Assembly (NCBI GenBank): GCA_012842725.1
Contig: DUSG01000120.1
Coordinates: 1-12,028, forward strand
Source: Clostridiales bacterium
GTDB taxonomy: Bacteria > Bacillota > Clostridia > Lutisporales > Lutisporaceae
DNA length: 12,028 nt
Direction: 5' to 3'
Shown: one piece after another, positions 1 through 6,817 of the stretch
Position numbering within the stretch: the first letter of the stretch is position 1
Layout of the letters: each line of letters opens with the position of its first letter
The notes under the pieces: generated by a model
What the model saw: only the letters and a program-made list of their open reading frames with translations
Databases searched by the model: none
What the model was told of the DNA's origin: nothing
Program-made: the position numbers and the translations under genes

Positions 1-375
1 AATCTGGATATGCTTGAAGAAATGAGGATGGCTACATACCTTCAAAAAGTAATTACCAAAGACCCTACAGCTTTACCTGTGGATCAGGTATTGAGAATGG
101 CAACCGTAAACGGTGCCAAAGCTTTAGGCTTTGATAACACTGGAGAGATAAGAGAAGGCATGGCAGCCGATTTGATAATCATTAATACCCAAAAGCCCTG
201 GTATTATCCCAAACATAATGTTAAGCCTGCCATAGTATATTCCGGAAACTCCTCTGATGTAGAATTCGTCATAATAGACGGACATATAGTAATGGAAAAA
301 GGTCAGGTCCTGACTCTTGACGAGGAACGGATTCTATATGAAGTCCAAAAAAGAGCGGAGAGAATAGTAGGATAA
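1..375 (+). CDS. mtaD: MTA/SAH deaminase-type amidohydrolase, C-terminal part (5' end outside window)
   Basis: This is the C-terminal 124 codons of a metal-dependent amidohydrolase; the frame is open from base 1, so the gene begins before the window. The stretch NLDMLEEMRMATYLQKV, followed by DPTALP and LRMATVNGAKALGF, matches the conserved end of the barrel domain in 5-methylthioadenosine/S-adenosylhomocysteine deaminases. GEIREGMAADLIIIN is the usual return into the small beta-sandwich domain, and the tail ending in ERIVG is typical. Family knowledge: these cytosolic zinc or iron enzymes deaminate MTA, SAH or adenosine to the inosyl compounds and serve methionine and purine salvage. The metal-binding HxH motif and catalytic residues lie upstream and are not visible, so substrate is inferred; a related chlorohydrolase or guanine deaminase-like amidohydrolase is possible. 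No clear terminator follows the stop codon. Confidence 0.85.
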   Translation, partial: NLDMLEEMRMATYLQKVITKDPTALPVDQVLRMATVNGAKALGFDNTGEIREGMAADLIIINTQKPWYYPKHNVKPAIVYSGNSSDVEFVIIDGHIVMEKGQVLTLDEERILYEVQKRAERIVG

Positions 376-543
376 TTCATATGTCCTTATTGTTGTATTT
401 TATGAAAACCTAAAAAGTAATAGTTTTTACTCGAATAAGCACATATATAATTTTTTTCCACAGGAACATATGTTTATTTTTCAGATACTTAAGTTTTCTA
501 AGATACTATATAGAAAGAATAGGAGATCGTTAAAGTAACTTGG
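376..543. other. AT-rich intergenic stretch, no gene seen
   Basis: Between the amidohydrolase stop and the folded element there is no open frame with a ribosome binding site and no GC-rich hairpin that would act as a terminator. The only structure seen is a 7-mer direct repeat, AGATACT, at about 483-489 and 501-507, and the 10-mer TAAAGTAACT at 531-540 that recurs beyond the folded element at 774-783. Confidence 0.5.
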
Positions 544-749
544 CATATTAGATATGTGCTGAAGATATATTGTGAGCTTTGCCAGCAGTTCTTAGCGAAG
601 AACGAACTAAAAAGCCGTAAGGCTGGCAAGGATGCCAGCCTAGGCATCCTTGGACACGGATGTCTCTTGGATGCCGTTAGGCTTTTTGTGAGTTCAAGCT
701 ATAGAACTGCCAAAGCGAACTTCTATATCTGTAGCACATATCTAATATG
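544..749. repeat. 206-bp folded element with 17-bp terminal inverted repeats (MITE-like or structured RNA)
   Basis: The ends are perfect 17-bp inverted repeats: CATATTAGATATGTGCT at 544-560 and its complement at 733-749. Inside, pairing continues with small interruptions: AGATATA 563-569 with 724-730, GCTTTG 576-581 with 711-716, CAGTTCT 586-592 with 703-709, GAACT 604-608 with 691-695, and AAAAAGCC 609-616 with 680-687. The top carries two separate hairpins: GGCTGGC/GCCAGCC at 621-640, and GGCATCC/GGATGCC at 643-675 with an inner GACA/TGTC. The whole is a three-way junction on a stem of about 70 nt per side. It is visibly richer in G+C than its flanks. Terminal inverted repeats and the near-complete palindrome suggest a non-autonomous mobile or REP-like element; an RNA role is also possible. 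An open frame across it (GTG at 556 to 762) has no ribosome binding site and follows from the palindrome. Confidence 0.75.
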
Positions 750-884
750 TATCTATATTTAGCTAAATACTGCTAAAGTAACTATATAATAATCATTGTA
801 ACTTTCTAAAATAAAGTGTAATCTATAATAAAAGAAGCTGAGCAACTGTGAATTGGATGGTGTAGTATAAAGGGGGAAGTAAGA
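750..884 (+). promoter_or_regulatory. Leader of the GH18 gene with possible -10 element and a strong RBS
   Basis: This AT-rich stretch should hold the promoter of the glycosidase. TATAAT at 824-829 is a possible -10, but no good -35 lies at 16-18 bases upstream, so the call is weak. AGGGGGAAG at 871-879 is a strong ribosome binding site about 8 bases before the TTG start codon and decides that start. Confidence 0.35.
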
Positions 885-2573
885 TTGAAAAAATTCATTG
901 CAGTTCTTATATGCATAGCTGTACTAGCTGCAGCAGCATTTTTCTATATTACGGAACTATGGACTCAATCACCATATACAGAAGGACAAAACTACTTGGT
1001 GATAGGAACGGATATTATTACGGATGTGGAAGAGCCGTTAATAGAAAACGGTAACATACTTCTCTCTTTCAGGACCATAAAAAAATATCTGGACTCCAAT
1101 GCGTTTTGGGACGATAAAGTCCAAAAGGTTGTATTTACTACAAAAGATAAAATTATTACCATGAAAACGGACAAGCTTACCGCCATGGTTAATCAGAAAC
1201 CTTTTGACTTAAATGTTCCCGCTAGGATTGTCGACAATATTCCATATATACCCATTGAATTTTTGGAGGACATGCTGAACATACAAGTAGGACTGGTATC
1301 AGATAGGATTGCGGTTATAGACTATAACAAAGATGCTGTAATAATAGGAGAATTGTTGGAGAATAAAGGCTTAAAACGAGATGCTACCATATTTTCCCCC
1401 TATGTTTCAAAATCTCTGAAAAAAGGCGACCAGGTCCGTGTTTTTGAACAAATAGACCAATGGTATAAAGTGAGAACAGCTGATGGAGTAATTGGATATA
1501 TTGACGGAAAATATCTGAATATTATAAAGGCAACCGTTAAAGAGCCTAAAACCCAAGAACCTGCTATTGAGCCCTTTAAACCTGAGAAAGGTAAAATAAA
1601 TATGGTTTGGGAGCATGTCATAAACAAAAATCCTGATGTTAGAAAACTGAAACCTATAGAAGGATTGGATGTAGTTTCCCCAACTTGGTTTGCAGTGGTA
1701 GATGGTGAAGGAAATGTTGCTAACAATGCGGATATAGAATATGTAAACTGGGCTCATAAAAACGGTTATCAGGTTTGGGGACTGGTTACCAATGATTTTA
1801 ATCCGGATATAACTCATGATTTTTTAAACAATACGGATATAAGAGAAAAGATAATATCACAGATTCTTATTTATGCAAGATTGTACAAGCTGGATGGTAT
1901 TAATATAGATTTTGAAAACATTTATGTTAAAGACAGGGACATGCTTACCCAGTTCATGAGAGAGCTTTATCCTTTGTGCAGAGAACAGGGACTAACTCTT
2001 TCCATGGATGTTACTTTCATATCGGCAAGTACAAATTGGTCCCAATGCTATGACAGAAAAGCTTTAGCAGAAGCGGTTGATTATATGGCAGTAATGGCAT
2101 ATGACCAACATTGGGCTTCAAGCCCGAAAGCCGGTTCAGTGGCCCAATATAAATGGGTAGAGAACAATTTGAAGCGAATATTGGATGAAGTACCGGCTGA
2201 AAAAGTAATATTGGGTATGCCGTTTTATACAAGACTTTGGCAGGAAGAGAAAGTGGACGGAAAGGTAAAGGTTAGTTCAAAGGCATTGTCAATGGAAAAA
2301 GTACAAAGCATACTGAAGGAGAAAAAACCTGAAGTTGTTTGGGATGAGGAAAGCGGGCAATATTATGCCCAATACACTGAAAATAACATAACTTATAAGA
2401 TTTGGATTGAAGATGCAGAATCCATAAACCTGAAATCTTCGCTGGTTAATAAGTATAATCTTGCGGGGGCTGCCGCTTGGAGAAGAGGATTCGAAACAGA
2501 GGACATATGGCCTGTAATAGCTCAGAACTTAAACAAAATCGATGATTATAGTCAGTGGGCTCATGCGGAATAA
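885..2573 (+). CDS. Exported GH18 glycosidase with amine-oxidase-like stalk and SH3 domain (SleL/YaaH-like)
   Basis: A 562-residue protein starting at TTG with a strong RBS. Residues 1-22 form a signal peptide or membrane anchor (KK, then a hydrophobic run). About 36-148 resembles the copper amine oxidase N-terminal-like domain that clostridia use as an extracellular module, and 152-213 resembles a bacterial SH3 (SH3b) wall-binding domain (QVRVFEQIDQWYKVRT, then GVIGYIDGKYL). From about 237 to 550 is a glycoside hydrolase family 18 barrel: DGINIDFE at 337-344 carries the catalytic acid E344 and D342, YMAVMAYDQHW at 400-410 is the MxYD-type strand, and W532 fits the final barrel tryptophan. 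N340 replaces the first Asp of the classic DxDxE motif, as in SleL/YaaH-type relatives. Likely role: cleaving N-acetylglucosamine linkages in peptidoglycan or spore cortex at the cell surface. It appears monocistronic; whether it is a spore protein is inference. Confidence 0.9.
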   Translation: MKKFIAVLICIAVLAAAAFFYITELWTQSPYTEGQNYLVIGTDIITDVEEPLIENGNILLSFRTIKKYLDSNAFWDDKVQKVVFTTKDKIITMKTDKLTAMVNQKPFDLNVPARIVDNIPYIPIEFLEDMLNIQVGLVSDRIAVIDYNKDAVIIGELLENKGLKRDATIFSPYVSKSLKKGDQVRVFEQIDQWYKVRTADGVIGYIDGKYLNIIKATVKEPKTQEPAIEPFKPEKGKINMVWEHVINKNPDVRKLKPIEGLDVVSPTWFAVVDGEGNVANNADIEYVNWAHKNGYQVWGLVTNDFNPDITHDFLNNTDIREKIISQILIYARLYKLDGINIDFENIYVKDRDMLTQFMRELYPLCREQGLTLSMDVTFISASTNWSQCYDRKALAEAVDYMAVMAYDQHWASSPKAGSVAQYKWVENNLKRILDEVPAEKVILGMPFYTRLWQEEKVDGKVKVSSKALSMEKVQSILKEKKPEVVWDEESGQYYAQYTENNITYKIWIEDAESINLKSSLVNKYNLAGAAAWRRGFETEDIWPVIAQNLNKIDDYSQWAHAE

Positions 2574-2582
2574 TATGTAAAG

Positions 2583-2627
2583 TTAAAGAGGTTGCTGCAA
2601 AGTTTCATTTTGCAACAACCTCTTTAA
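2583..2627 (+). terminator. Strong hairpin terminator after the GH18 gene
   Basis: TTAAAGAGGTTG at 2583-2594 pairs with CAACCTCTTTAA at 2616-2627. The stem continues past one mismatch with TGCAAA 2596-2601 and TTTGCA 2609-2614 around a 7-base loop. It lies 10 bases after the stop codon. The T-run after it is poor, so termination is inferred from stem length and position. It could also serve the minus-strand gene that ends at 2687. Confidence 0.75.
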
Positions 2628-2686
2628 GTATAGGTTCATTTATAACCTTAAAGGAATTATTTAAAGGTAGGCTGTTAATTTGTATA

Positions 2687-3268
2687 TTATATATAAAAAC
2701 TGATATAAAGAAGCTTAATAAGTAAAAAATTAATACTAATTTTTGCTATCTTTAGTGTTACAAATATAACTGTAATAACTAAAAAATATGTAAAAATCCA
2801 AAATAATATTTGCTCATTTCTATCATTGTTATATGTGCCGATTTTATATAGGTTATATCTTTTTTTATTTATAGGGTAAAAAACAGGTATTCCACTATCA
2901 GTTAATGAATCGAATAATAAGTGGCTTCCCCATCCAATTAAGATTGACATTGAAAAAGTGCTCTGTATCAATTTTATATGATTTGAAGAAATATTTTGTA
3001 GTGTTTTGAGCAATAAGACTTCTATGATAGGCTTGGCTGAATATAATGTAAATAAAATTAAAGTTAGCGAAATTATACTATGAGCCCAAGTTCTATGAGC
3101 GGATTCAATTTTATCTGGTAAAGTAGAGAAGAAGTAAACTAAGAAAGGACATAATCCTATAATCGATAAATTATTAATGTTAAATGAGAAAAAACCTAAG
3201 ATATATGGGACCAAGATAAACAATGCTAGGATGCTAAGAGCTCCTGCCCTGTGAGTTTTGTATTTCAT
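2687..3268 (-). CDS. YdjM/DUF457-type membrane-bound metal-dependent hydrolase
   Basis: A 193-residue membrane protein. The ATG at 3268 is chosen because GAGGTG sits 6 bases upstream of it; a GTG at 3277 overlaps that RBS. The sequence has about four to five hydrophobic segments. Conserved polar residues fit the DUF457/YdjM family of inner-membrane metal-dependent hydrolases: H6 near the start, D52 in LPDKIE, H58-R59 and H63 in HRTWAHS, and SHLLFDSLTDSG at 115-126, where H116 and D120 are likely metal ligands, followed by PVFYPI. Family knowledge: YdjM in Escherichia coli is LexA-controlled, and the substrate of the family is not established. No LexA-like site was recognised here. The gene is divergent from the one at 3370 with about 100 AT-rich bases between them. 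Its 3' end runs into AT-rich DNA with codon use similar to the next gene. Confidence 0.8.
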   Translation of the reverse strand: MKYKTHRAGALSILALFILVPYILGFFSFNINNLSIIGLCPFLVYFFSTLPDKIESAHRTWAHSIISLTLILFTLYSAKPIIEVLLLKTLQNISSNHIKLIQSTFSMSILIGWGSHLLFDSLTDSGIPVFYPINKKRYNLYKIGTYNNDRNEQILFWIFTYFLVITVIFVTLKIAKISINFLLIKLLYISFYI

Positions 3269-3369
3269 TAATAACACCTCAATTAATCAGATTATTTAAT
3301 TATATGATTGTAAATATTAGTTAAATAACATTAAGTATAGAATGAATGGATTTAAAAGGAGGTGTTATT
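3269..3369. promoter_or_regulatory. Divergent intergenic region with near-identical ribosome binding sites
   Basis: This AT-rich spacer must hold promoters for both flanking genes. A TATAAT on the minus strand (plus-strand ATTATA at 3299-3304) and TAGAAT at 3338-3343 on the plus strand are possible -10 elements, neither with a convincing -35. The translation starts are almost the same on the two sides: GAGGTGTTATTAATG for the minus gene and GGAGGTGTTATTATG (3358-3372) for the plus gene. Confidence 0.35.
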
Positions 3370-3999
3370 ATGGAGTGCTGTTCAAACAGTGAGTATTCAA
3401 ATATCGATGAGTTTTATGTAGGATTAATAAAAAAGAACGAAGATCTGCTGAATGGGATTATAGAGGAAGTAAAGAAGCAAGGTATACCATTTTCATGTGA
3501 TTGTGAGAATATAATGGTATGTTCACCGGTAGGTAATCAAGTAAAATACAGAGGTAAAGTAAAAGCAAATATAATTTTGTCAGGTTTTTGTACTGCACCT
3601 AATGCTGCATATAAATATCTAAAGGAAAAGCAAGAATTAAAAGATGAATTTTGGGAGTGTAGGCATTCTTTTAATACTTTTAATATGAAAAATGGTATCA
3701 TGAAAATACTTGAAAGTATTGGATTTAGCGACCCAGAAAGGGTAATGAATGAGGCCATAGAACCTAGATTGCTTGAAGAAAAAAATGAAAACCCAAGATT
3801 TTTATTTACTCAGCTATTATGCATGATTAGTAAAAGCGGTAGTTCAAAAGCAAAAGAGGTAATAGAAATATTAAAGTTTGAAAGTAAAAATAAGATGGTG
3901 ATTGATGAAATTACTCATAGGCATAGTGGCGTATTGAATAAGGCTGCTGTTAAATATTATGAAAAATCTATATTAAAGCAAGCGAATAGTTCTATTTAA
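3370..3999 (+). CDS. Unrecognised protein, probably the first part of a broken 316-codon gene
   Basis: A 209-residue protein of unknown family. The ATG at 3370 is chosen because AAGGAGGT at 3356-3363 lies just upstream; an earlier ATG at 3346 would place the RBS inside the gene. It is soluble-looking, with no signal peptide or membrane segment. It is fairly cysteine-rich near the start (MECCSN at 1-6, then a cluster at PFSCDCENIMVCSP). The second half is rich in Lys and Glu and likely helical. The frame ends at TAA 3997-3999, but the same frame continues beyond it with protein-like codons to 4320 (see the next entry), so the visible product may be truncated. I cannot assign a function. Codon use is AT-rich, like the divergent membrane hydrolase next door. 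Confidence 0.6.
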   Translation: MECCSNSEYSNIDEFYVGLIKKNEDLLNGIIEEVKKQGIPFSCDCENIMVCSPVGNQVKYRGKVKANIILSGFCTAPNAAYKYLKEKQELKDEFWECRHSFNTFNMKNGIMKILESIGFSDPERVMNEAIEPRLLEEKNENPRFLFTQLLCMISKSGSSKAKEVIEILKFESKNKMVIDEITHRHSGVLNKAAVKYYEKSILKQANSSI

Positions 4000-4320
4000 A
4001 GTTGGTATAAAAGAATAAAAACATATGCAGAAGAAAAAAGTGTTCTAATATTTATGGGCATTGATGAGACAAATGAATTGCTTTGTAACTCATGGTTAAA
4101 TATTGTAGGTGATATAACTATTGATTTTTATAAAAAACCACCTAATAGCAGGAAACTATTAGATGTACTAAAGGAAGAATATGATGTATTTTTTGTTTAT
4201 CATCCTACCTACTAAAGATTTAAAAACAATTATCAAAAATGGATAGAAAGCGAATTAAGAAAAGAAATATCGAGTTTTATTAAAGAAAGATTTAAAGACT
4301 ATTTTCATGAAGCTAATTAA
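4000..4320 (+). pseudogene. In-frame continuation of the 3370 gene, interrupted by a second TAA
   Basis: Directly after TAA 3997-3999 the same reading frame stays open for 71 codons to TAA 4213-4215, then for 34 more codons to TAA 4318-4320. The translation looks like real protein: SWYKRIKTYAEEKSVLIFMG, then TIDFYKKPPNSRKLLDVLKE, then after the second stop RFKNNYQKWIESELRKEISS. No start codon here has a ribosome binding site; the first ATG (4054) is preceded only by an A-rich run. A single gene of 316 codons broken by two nonsense changes explains this best, and the only good terminator follows at 4378. Alternatives are stop-codon readthrough or sequencing error. The family is not recognised. 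Confidence 0.6.
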
Positions 4321-4377
4321 AATAAATTATTGTGAAAGCCTATTTAAGAAAAGCAATGTTTATTTTTTACATAATTT

Positions 4378-4424
4378 CCTTGATTAAATTAAATAGTATA
4401 ATGCATTAATAATCAGGGTTTTTT
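4378..4424 (+). terminator. Rho-independent terminator
   Basis: CCTTGATTA at 4378-4386 pairs with TAATCAGGG at 4410-4418 (one T-G wobble) and is followed directly by six T residues at 4419-4424. The 23-base loop is long, so the hairpin is of moderate strength. Its place 57 bases after the third TAA suggests it ends the transcript of the interrupted gene. Confidence 0.6.
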
Positions 4425-4610
4425 AACAGAATAATATAATGCTGTAGAACCCCAATCAAATTGACGCTACATAAGTATATGTCTGTATATTCTATTTATA
4501 GCTTATTATTGATATAATTAAATTAGGTATCCGCATATAATAGGTGGGCGGGTACCGATTTTGATTTTTCTTATAAATAGATGAGTATACTGGGAAGAAG
4601 GGGTCTCAAA
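4425..4610 (+). promoter_or_regulatory. Promoter region and leader of the DUF401 gene
   Basis: TGATATAAT at 4510-4518 is an extended -10 element. A second candidate is TTGACG at 4461-4466 with TGTATA at 4484-4489 (17-base spacer). If the extended -10 is used, the leader is about 85 bases long. No riboswitch-like fold was recognised in it. GAAGAAGGGG ending at 4603 is the ribosome binding site for the TTG start at 4611; the ATG at 4581 has none. Confidence 0.4.
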
Positions 4611-5816
4611 TTGGACATAATAAAGCTTTTATTAATTTTTGCTTGTATAATCATAGTGATGAAATTCAATAAACCTTTATCGGTTTCAATAGCAGCAGGT
4701 ATTGGAGCTGCTATAGTATTATATGGCATTAACCCTTTGGATACTTTAAAACTTATAGTTGCCGGAACATTCAGCAAAGGTACTATTGATCTTGTAGCAG
4801 CATTTTATTCAATAACCTTTCTCCAAAGAATGTTAGAAAAAAGAGGCCATATAGTTTTGGCAGAAAGGTCTCTAAATAATTTATTTCGAAACAGAAGAAT
4901 AAATACAATGATAGCGCCTTTTATCATAGGACTGCTTCCATCTGCCGGCGCTGTTTTGATAGCAGCCCCTATTGTTGATAATTCAGTTGAAGATTATCTG
5001 AGTAAAGAGGAGAAGACATTTGTAACCAGTTACTTCAGACATATTTCAGAATCATTTCTTCCCACATATTCTTCAATATTATTGGCATTAAGCTTATCAC
5101 AAGTCGATATGACGTCTTTTGTTGTGGCAATGATGCCGATGGTAGTTGTGCTTTTTTTATTAGGATACTTTTTTTATATAAGAAAGATTCCTAAAGAAAC
5201 AGGCCTGACAGAATCGAGCAAAAAGAGGGATGATATAAAGAATATAATTATCAGCCTATGGTCCATAGCTTTATCTGTAACAATTATTTTGGTATTTAAG
5301 ATAAGTGTTTATTTAGCGGTTATACCGGTTATTATATTATATTTCATAATAAATAAGTTTACCTTTAATGAGATAAAGCCTATGTTTAAATCAGCTTTTG
5401 AAGCCAAATTAATGATGAATACTGTGATAATTATGATTTTCAAAGAGGTTTTGCATTTTACGGGTATTATACAAAGATTGCCTGATTATCTTTCATTACT
5501 CCCTATACCATCTGTAGTAATATTTGCCATGGTAGCTTTTATTGGTGTCTTGGTGGCAAATTCTCAAGGAAGTATAGCCCTGGCCGTACCATTGGCCTAT
5601 GCAACCATACCGGATGGTGGGGTATGGCTGATGGTGTTACTGATGTGTATGATTTATATAGCTATGCAGATTTCTCCCACACACATATGCTTGGCAATAA
5701 TTACAGAGCATTATGGAACATCTTTTATAGACTTGGTTAAAAAAACCATGCCTATAGTTATATCTTTTGTGATAATCAGCTCAATATATAGTTATTTGCT
5801 GTTCCTGGTAATGTGA
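4611..5816 (+). CDS. DUF401 family integral membrane protein (transporter-like)
   Basis: A 401-residue polytopic membrane protein, with TTG 4611 chosen over the ATG at 4581 because the purine-rich RBS lies between them. The resulting N-terminus MDIIKLLLIFACIII is a first membrane segment, as in relatives. About ten hydrophobic segments follow. The best-conserved features are the loop GLLPSAGAVLIAAPIVDN in the first half, HISESFLPTYSSILLALSLS, and in the second half LVANSQGSIALAVPLA and AMQISPTHICLAI. This two-half plan with broken helices rich in Gly, Ser, Pro and Thr is what DUF401 (TIGR00529) proteins show; they belong with the ion-transporter-like permeases related to NhaC/GntP types. The substrate is unknown. 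It appears to be transcribed alone; no terminator hairpin was found after it. Confidence 0.85.
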   Translation: MDIIKLLLIFACIIIVMKFNKPLSVSIAAGIGAAIVLYGINPLDTLKLIVAGTFSKGTIDLVAAFYSITFLQRMLEKRGHIVLAERSLNNLFRNRRINTMIAPFIIGLLPSAGAVLIAAPIVDNSVEDYLSKEEKTFVTSYFRHISESFLPTYSSILLALSLSQVDMTSFVVAMMPMVVVLFLLGYFFYIRKIPKETGLTESSKKRDDIKNIIISLWSIALSVTIILVFKISVYLAVIPVIILYFIINKFTFNEIKPMFKSAFEAKLMMNTVIIMIFKEVLHFTGIIQRLPDYLSLLPIPSVVIFAMVAFIGVLVANSQGSIALAVPLAYATIPDGGVWLMVLLMCMIYIAMQISPTHICLAIITEHYGTSFIDLVKKTMPIVISFVIISSIYSYLLFLVM

Positions 5817-5854
5817 TAATGAATAATATTAAATTGATAATATGGGAAGCTTGT

Positions 5855-5881
5855 CTTTTAATGTGATATAATTATTAAAAG
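5855..5881 (+). promoter_or_regulatory. Extended -10 promoter inside an 8-bp inverted repeat (possible operator)
   Basis: TGATATAAT at 5864-5872 is an extended -10 element upstream of the short GNAT gene. It is flanked symmetrically by CTTTTAAT at 5855-5862 and ATTAAAAG at 5874-5881, a perfect 8-bp inverted repeat with an 11-base gap. A dimeric repressor bound there would cover the -10. No good -35 was found. That the repeat is an operator is inference; a weak terminator stem is less likely as no T-run follows. Confidence 0.4.
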
Positions 5882-5979
5882 TAATATGAGGAATAATACA
5901 AAAATTTAGGATTGACTCGGTAAAAATCGGATGAAATTTGCTGAATGGTGTAAAAAGCATGGTGCCATGGAGCGATTTT

Positions 5980-6324
5980 ATGAACAATATTGATGATGTT
6001 TTGATTCGAACTTATAAACCTGTGGATATAGATTATATTATTAAAAGGCATAGAGAAATCTATTATAAAGAGTATGGCTTTGGATCCCAATTTGGTGATT
6101 ATGTTGAAAAATATGTTAATGAGTTTAATAAAAAGCATGATGACACAAAAGAAAATATATGGATAGCGGAATCGAAGGGTAAGCATGTGTTTCTTTGGAC
6201 TGTTGATAAGCTGCAAACAGCACGCCACCTTTATAGCAAATATGGATTTAAGCTTAGGGAGACGAAAGTAAATAATTCATGGGGAGAAAATATAATTGAA
6301 GAAAGGTGGGATTTATATATTTGA
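5980..6324 (+). CDS. Internally deleted GNAT acetyltransferase (likely inactive)
   Basis: A 114-residue reading frame; ATG 5980 is chosen because GGAG lies 7 bases upstream. Residues 8-65 (VLIRTYKPVDIDYIIKRHRE and the following EYGF) match the N-terminal half of the GNAT domain seen in MarR/GNAT fusion proteins, up to the strand NIWIAES. Residues 69-114 (HVFLWTVDKLQTARHLYSKYGF and the end VNNSWGENIIEERWDL) match its C-terminal part. The central strands and the acetyl-CoA pyrophosphate-binding loop (R/Q-x-x-G-x-G/A), about 50 residues in relatives, are missing without loss of frame; the joint is near 6172-6186. The protein should not bind acetyl-CoA normally. No MarR domain is present upstream. 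It is best seen as a decaying gene, though a shortened protein could still be made. Confidence 0.65.
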   Translation: MNNIDDVLIRTYKPVDIDYIIKRHREIYYKEYGFGSQFGDYVEKYVNEFNKKHDDTKENIWIAESKGKHVFLWTVDKLQTARHLYSKYGFKLRETKVNNSWGENIIEERWDLYI

Positions 6325-6389
6325 ATTGTGAAAAGATTACAATGAAAAGATTATCCCACAAGGATGAAAAAAGTGATTAAATCAAATGA

Positions 6390-6409
6390 AGATATAAGGA
6401 GGAATTCTG
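6390..6409 (+). promoter_or_regulatory. Strong ribosome binding site of the CoA-binding protein gene
   Basis: AAGGAGG lies 7 bases before the ATG at 6410. The spacer from 6325 contains a 10-mer direct repeat, GAAAAGATTA, at 6330-6339 and 6344-6353, but no convincing promoter. Confidence 0.6.
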
Positions 6410-6790
6410 ATGAGCAAAGAAATTATGCTGGAAAAGAAAGTTTGGGCGGTAGTAGGTGCCAATCAAAATCCTGAGAAGTTTGGATATAAGATTTATAAAA
6501 GGTTGAAGGAAAAAGGATATGAAGTATACCCTGTAAATCCTGTAGTTGAATCCATTGAAGGGGATATATGTTATAAAAATCTTTCATCATTGCCTAAGAC
6601 TCCTGAAGTTATAAATATGGTAGTAGCTCCTGATAAAGGAAAACCCTATATTGAAGAAGCTGCTGAATTAGGCATCAAATATGTTTGGTTTCAACCAGGC
6701 ACTTTTGACAGGGATATACTGGAGTTAGTAAAAGTAAAGGGCCTAGAAGCCATACAGGCTTGTGTTTTGGTTGCAACCGAAAACAAATAA
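6410..6790 (+). CDS. CoA-binding protein (CoA_binding_2, YccU-like)
   Basis: A 126-residue Rossmann-fold protein of the small CoA-binding family. The start VWAVVGANQNPEKFGYKIYK shows the nucleotide-binding loop (G16, P21, K23, G25 pattern) and is followed by the second strand YEVYPVNP. The later segments INMVVAP, AELGIKYVWFQPG and the end GLEAIQACVLVA are hallmarks of the family, which resembles the CoA-binding domain of succinyl-CoA synthetase alpha subunits. Length is normal. The cellular role of these stand-alone domains is poorly known; binding of CoA is inferred from the family. It is the first gene of a tight group with the DUF503 gene (27 bases on) and the isochorismatase-type gene. 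Confidence 0.9.
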   Translation: MSKEIMLEKKVWAVVGANQNPEKFGYKIYKRLKEKGYEVYPVNPVVESIEGDICYKNLSSLPKTPEVINMVVAPDKGKPYIEEAAELGIKYVWFQPGTFDRDILELVKVKGLEAIQACVLVATENK

Positions 6791-6817
6791 TCTTAAATGG
6801 ATGGCAAGGGATGAAAA

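Noticed and set aside
621..675. Hairpins considered as a tRNA, riboswitch or CRISPR repeat
   Set aside because: There is no CCA-type acceptor stem or T-loop, no known riboswitch core was recognised, and the repeats are not evenly spaced with unique spacers.
556..762. Open frame of 68 codons starting with GTG inside the folded element
   Set aside because: It has no ribosome binding site and both ends lie in or next to the inverted repeats; its codons follow from the palindrome and not from a protein.
1407..1817. Long minus-strand open frames opposite the GH18 gene
   Set aside because: They lie opposite a clearly coding gene with recognised domains, have no ribosome binding sites and match no family.
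5931..5993. Short frame ATG to TGA (20 codons) just before and overlapping the GNAT start
   Set aside because: No ribosome binding site and no recognisable leader-peptide features; it could be a leader, but nothing supports it.
6330..6353. Direct repeat GAAAAGATTA as a regulatory site
   Set aside because: Only two copies in A-rich DNA with no link to a promoter; chance is a sufficient explanation.
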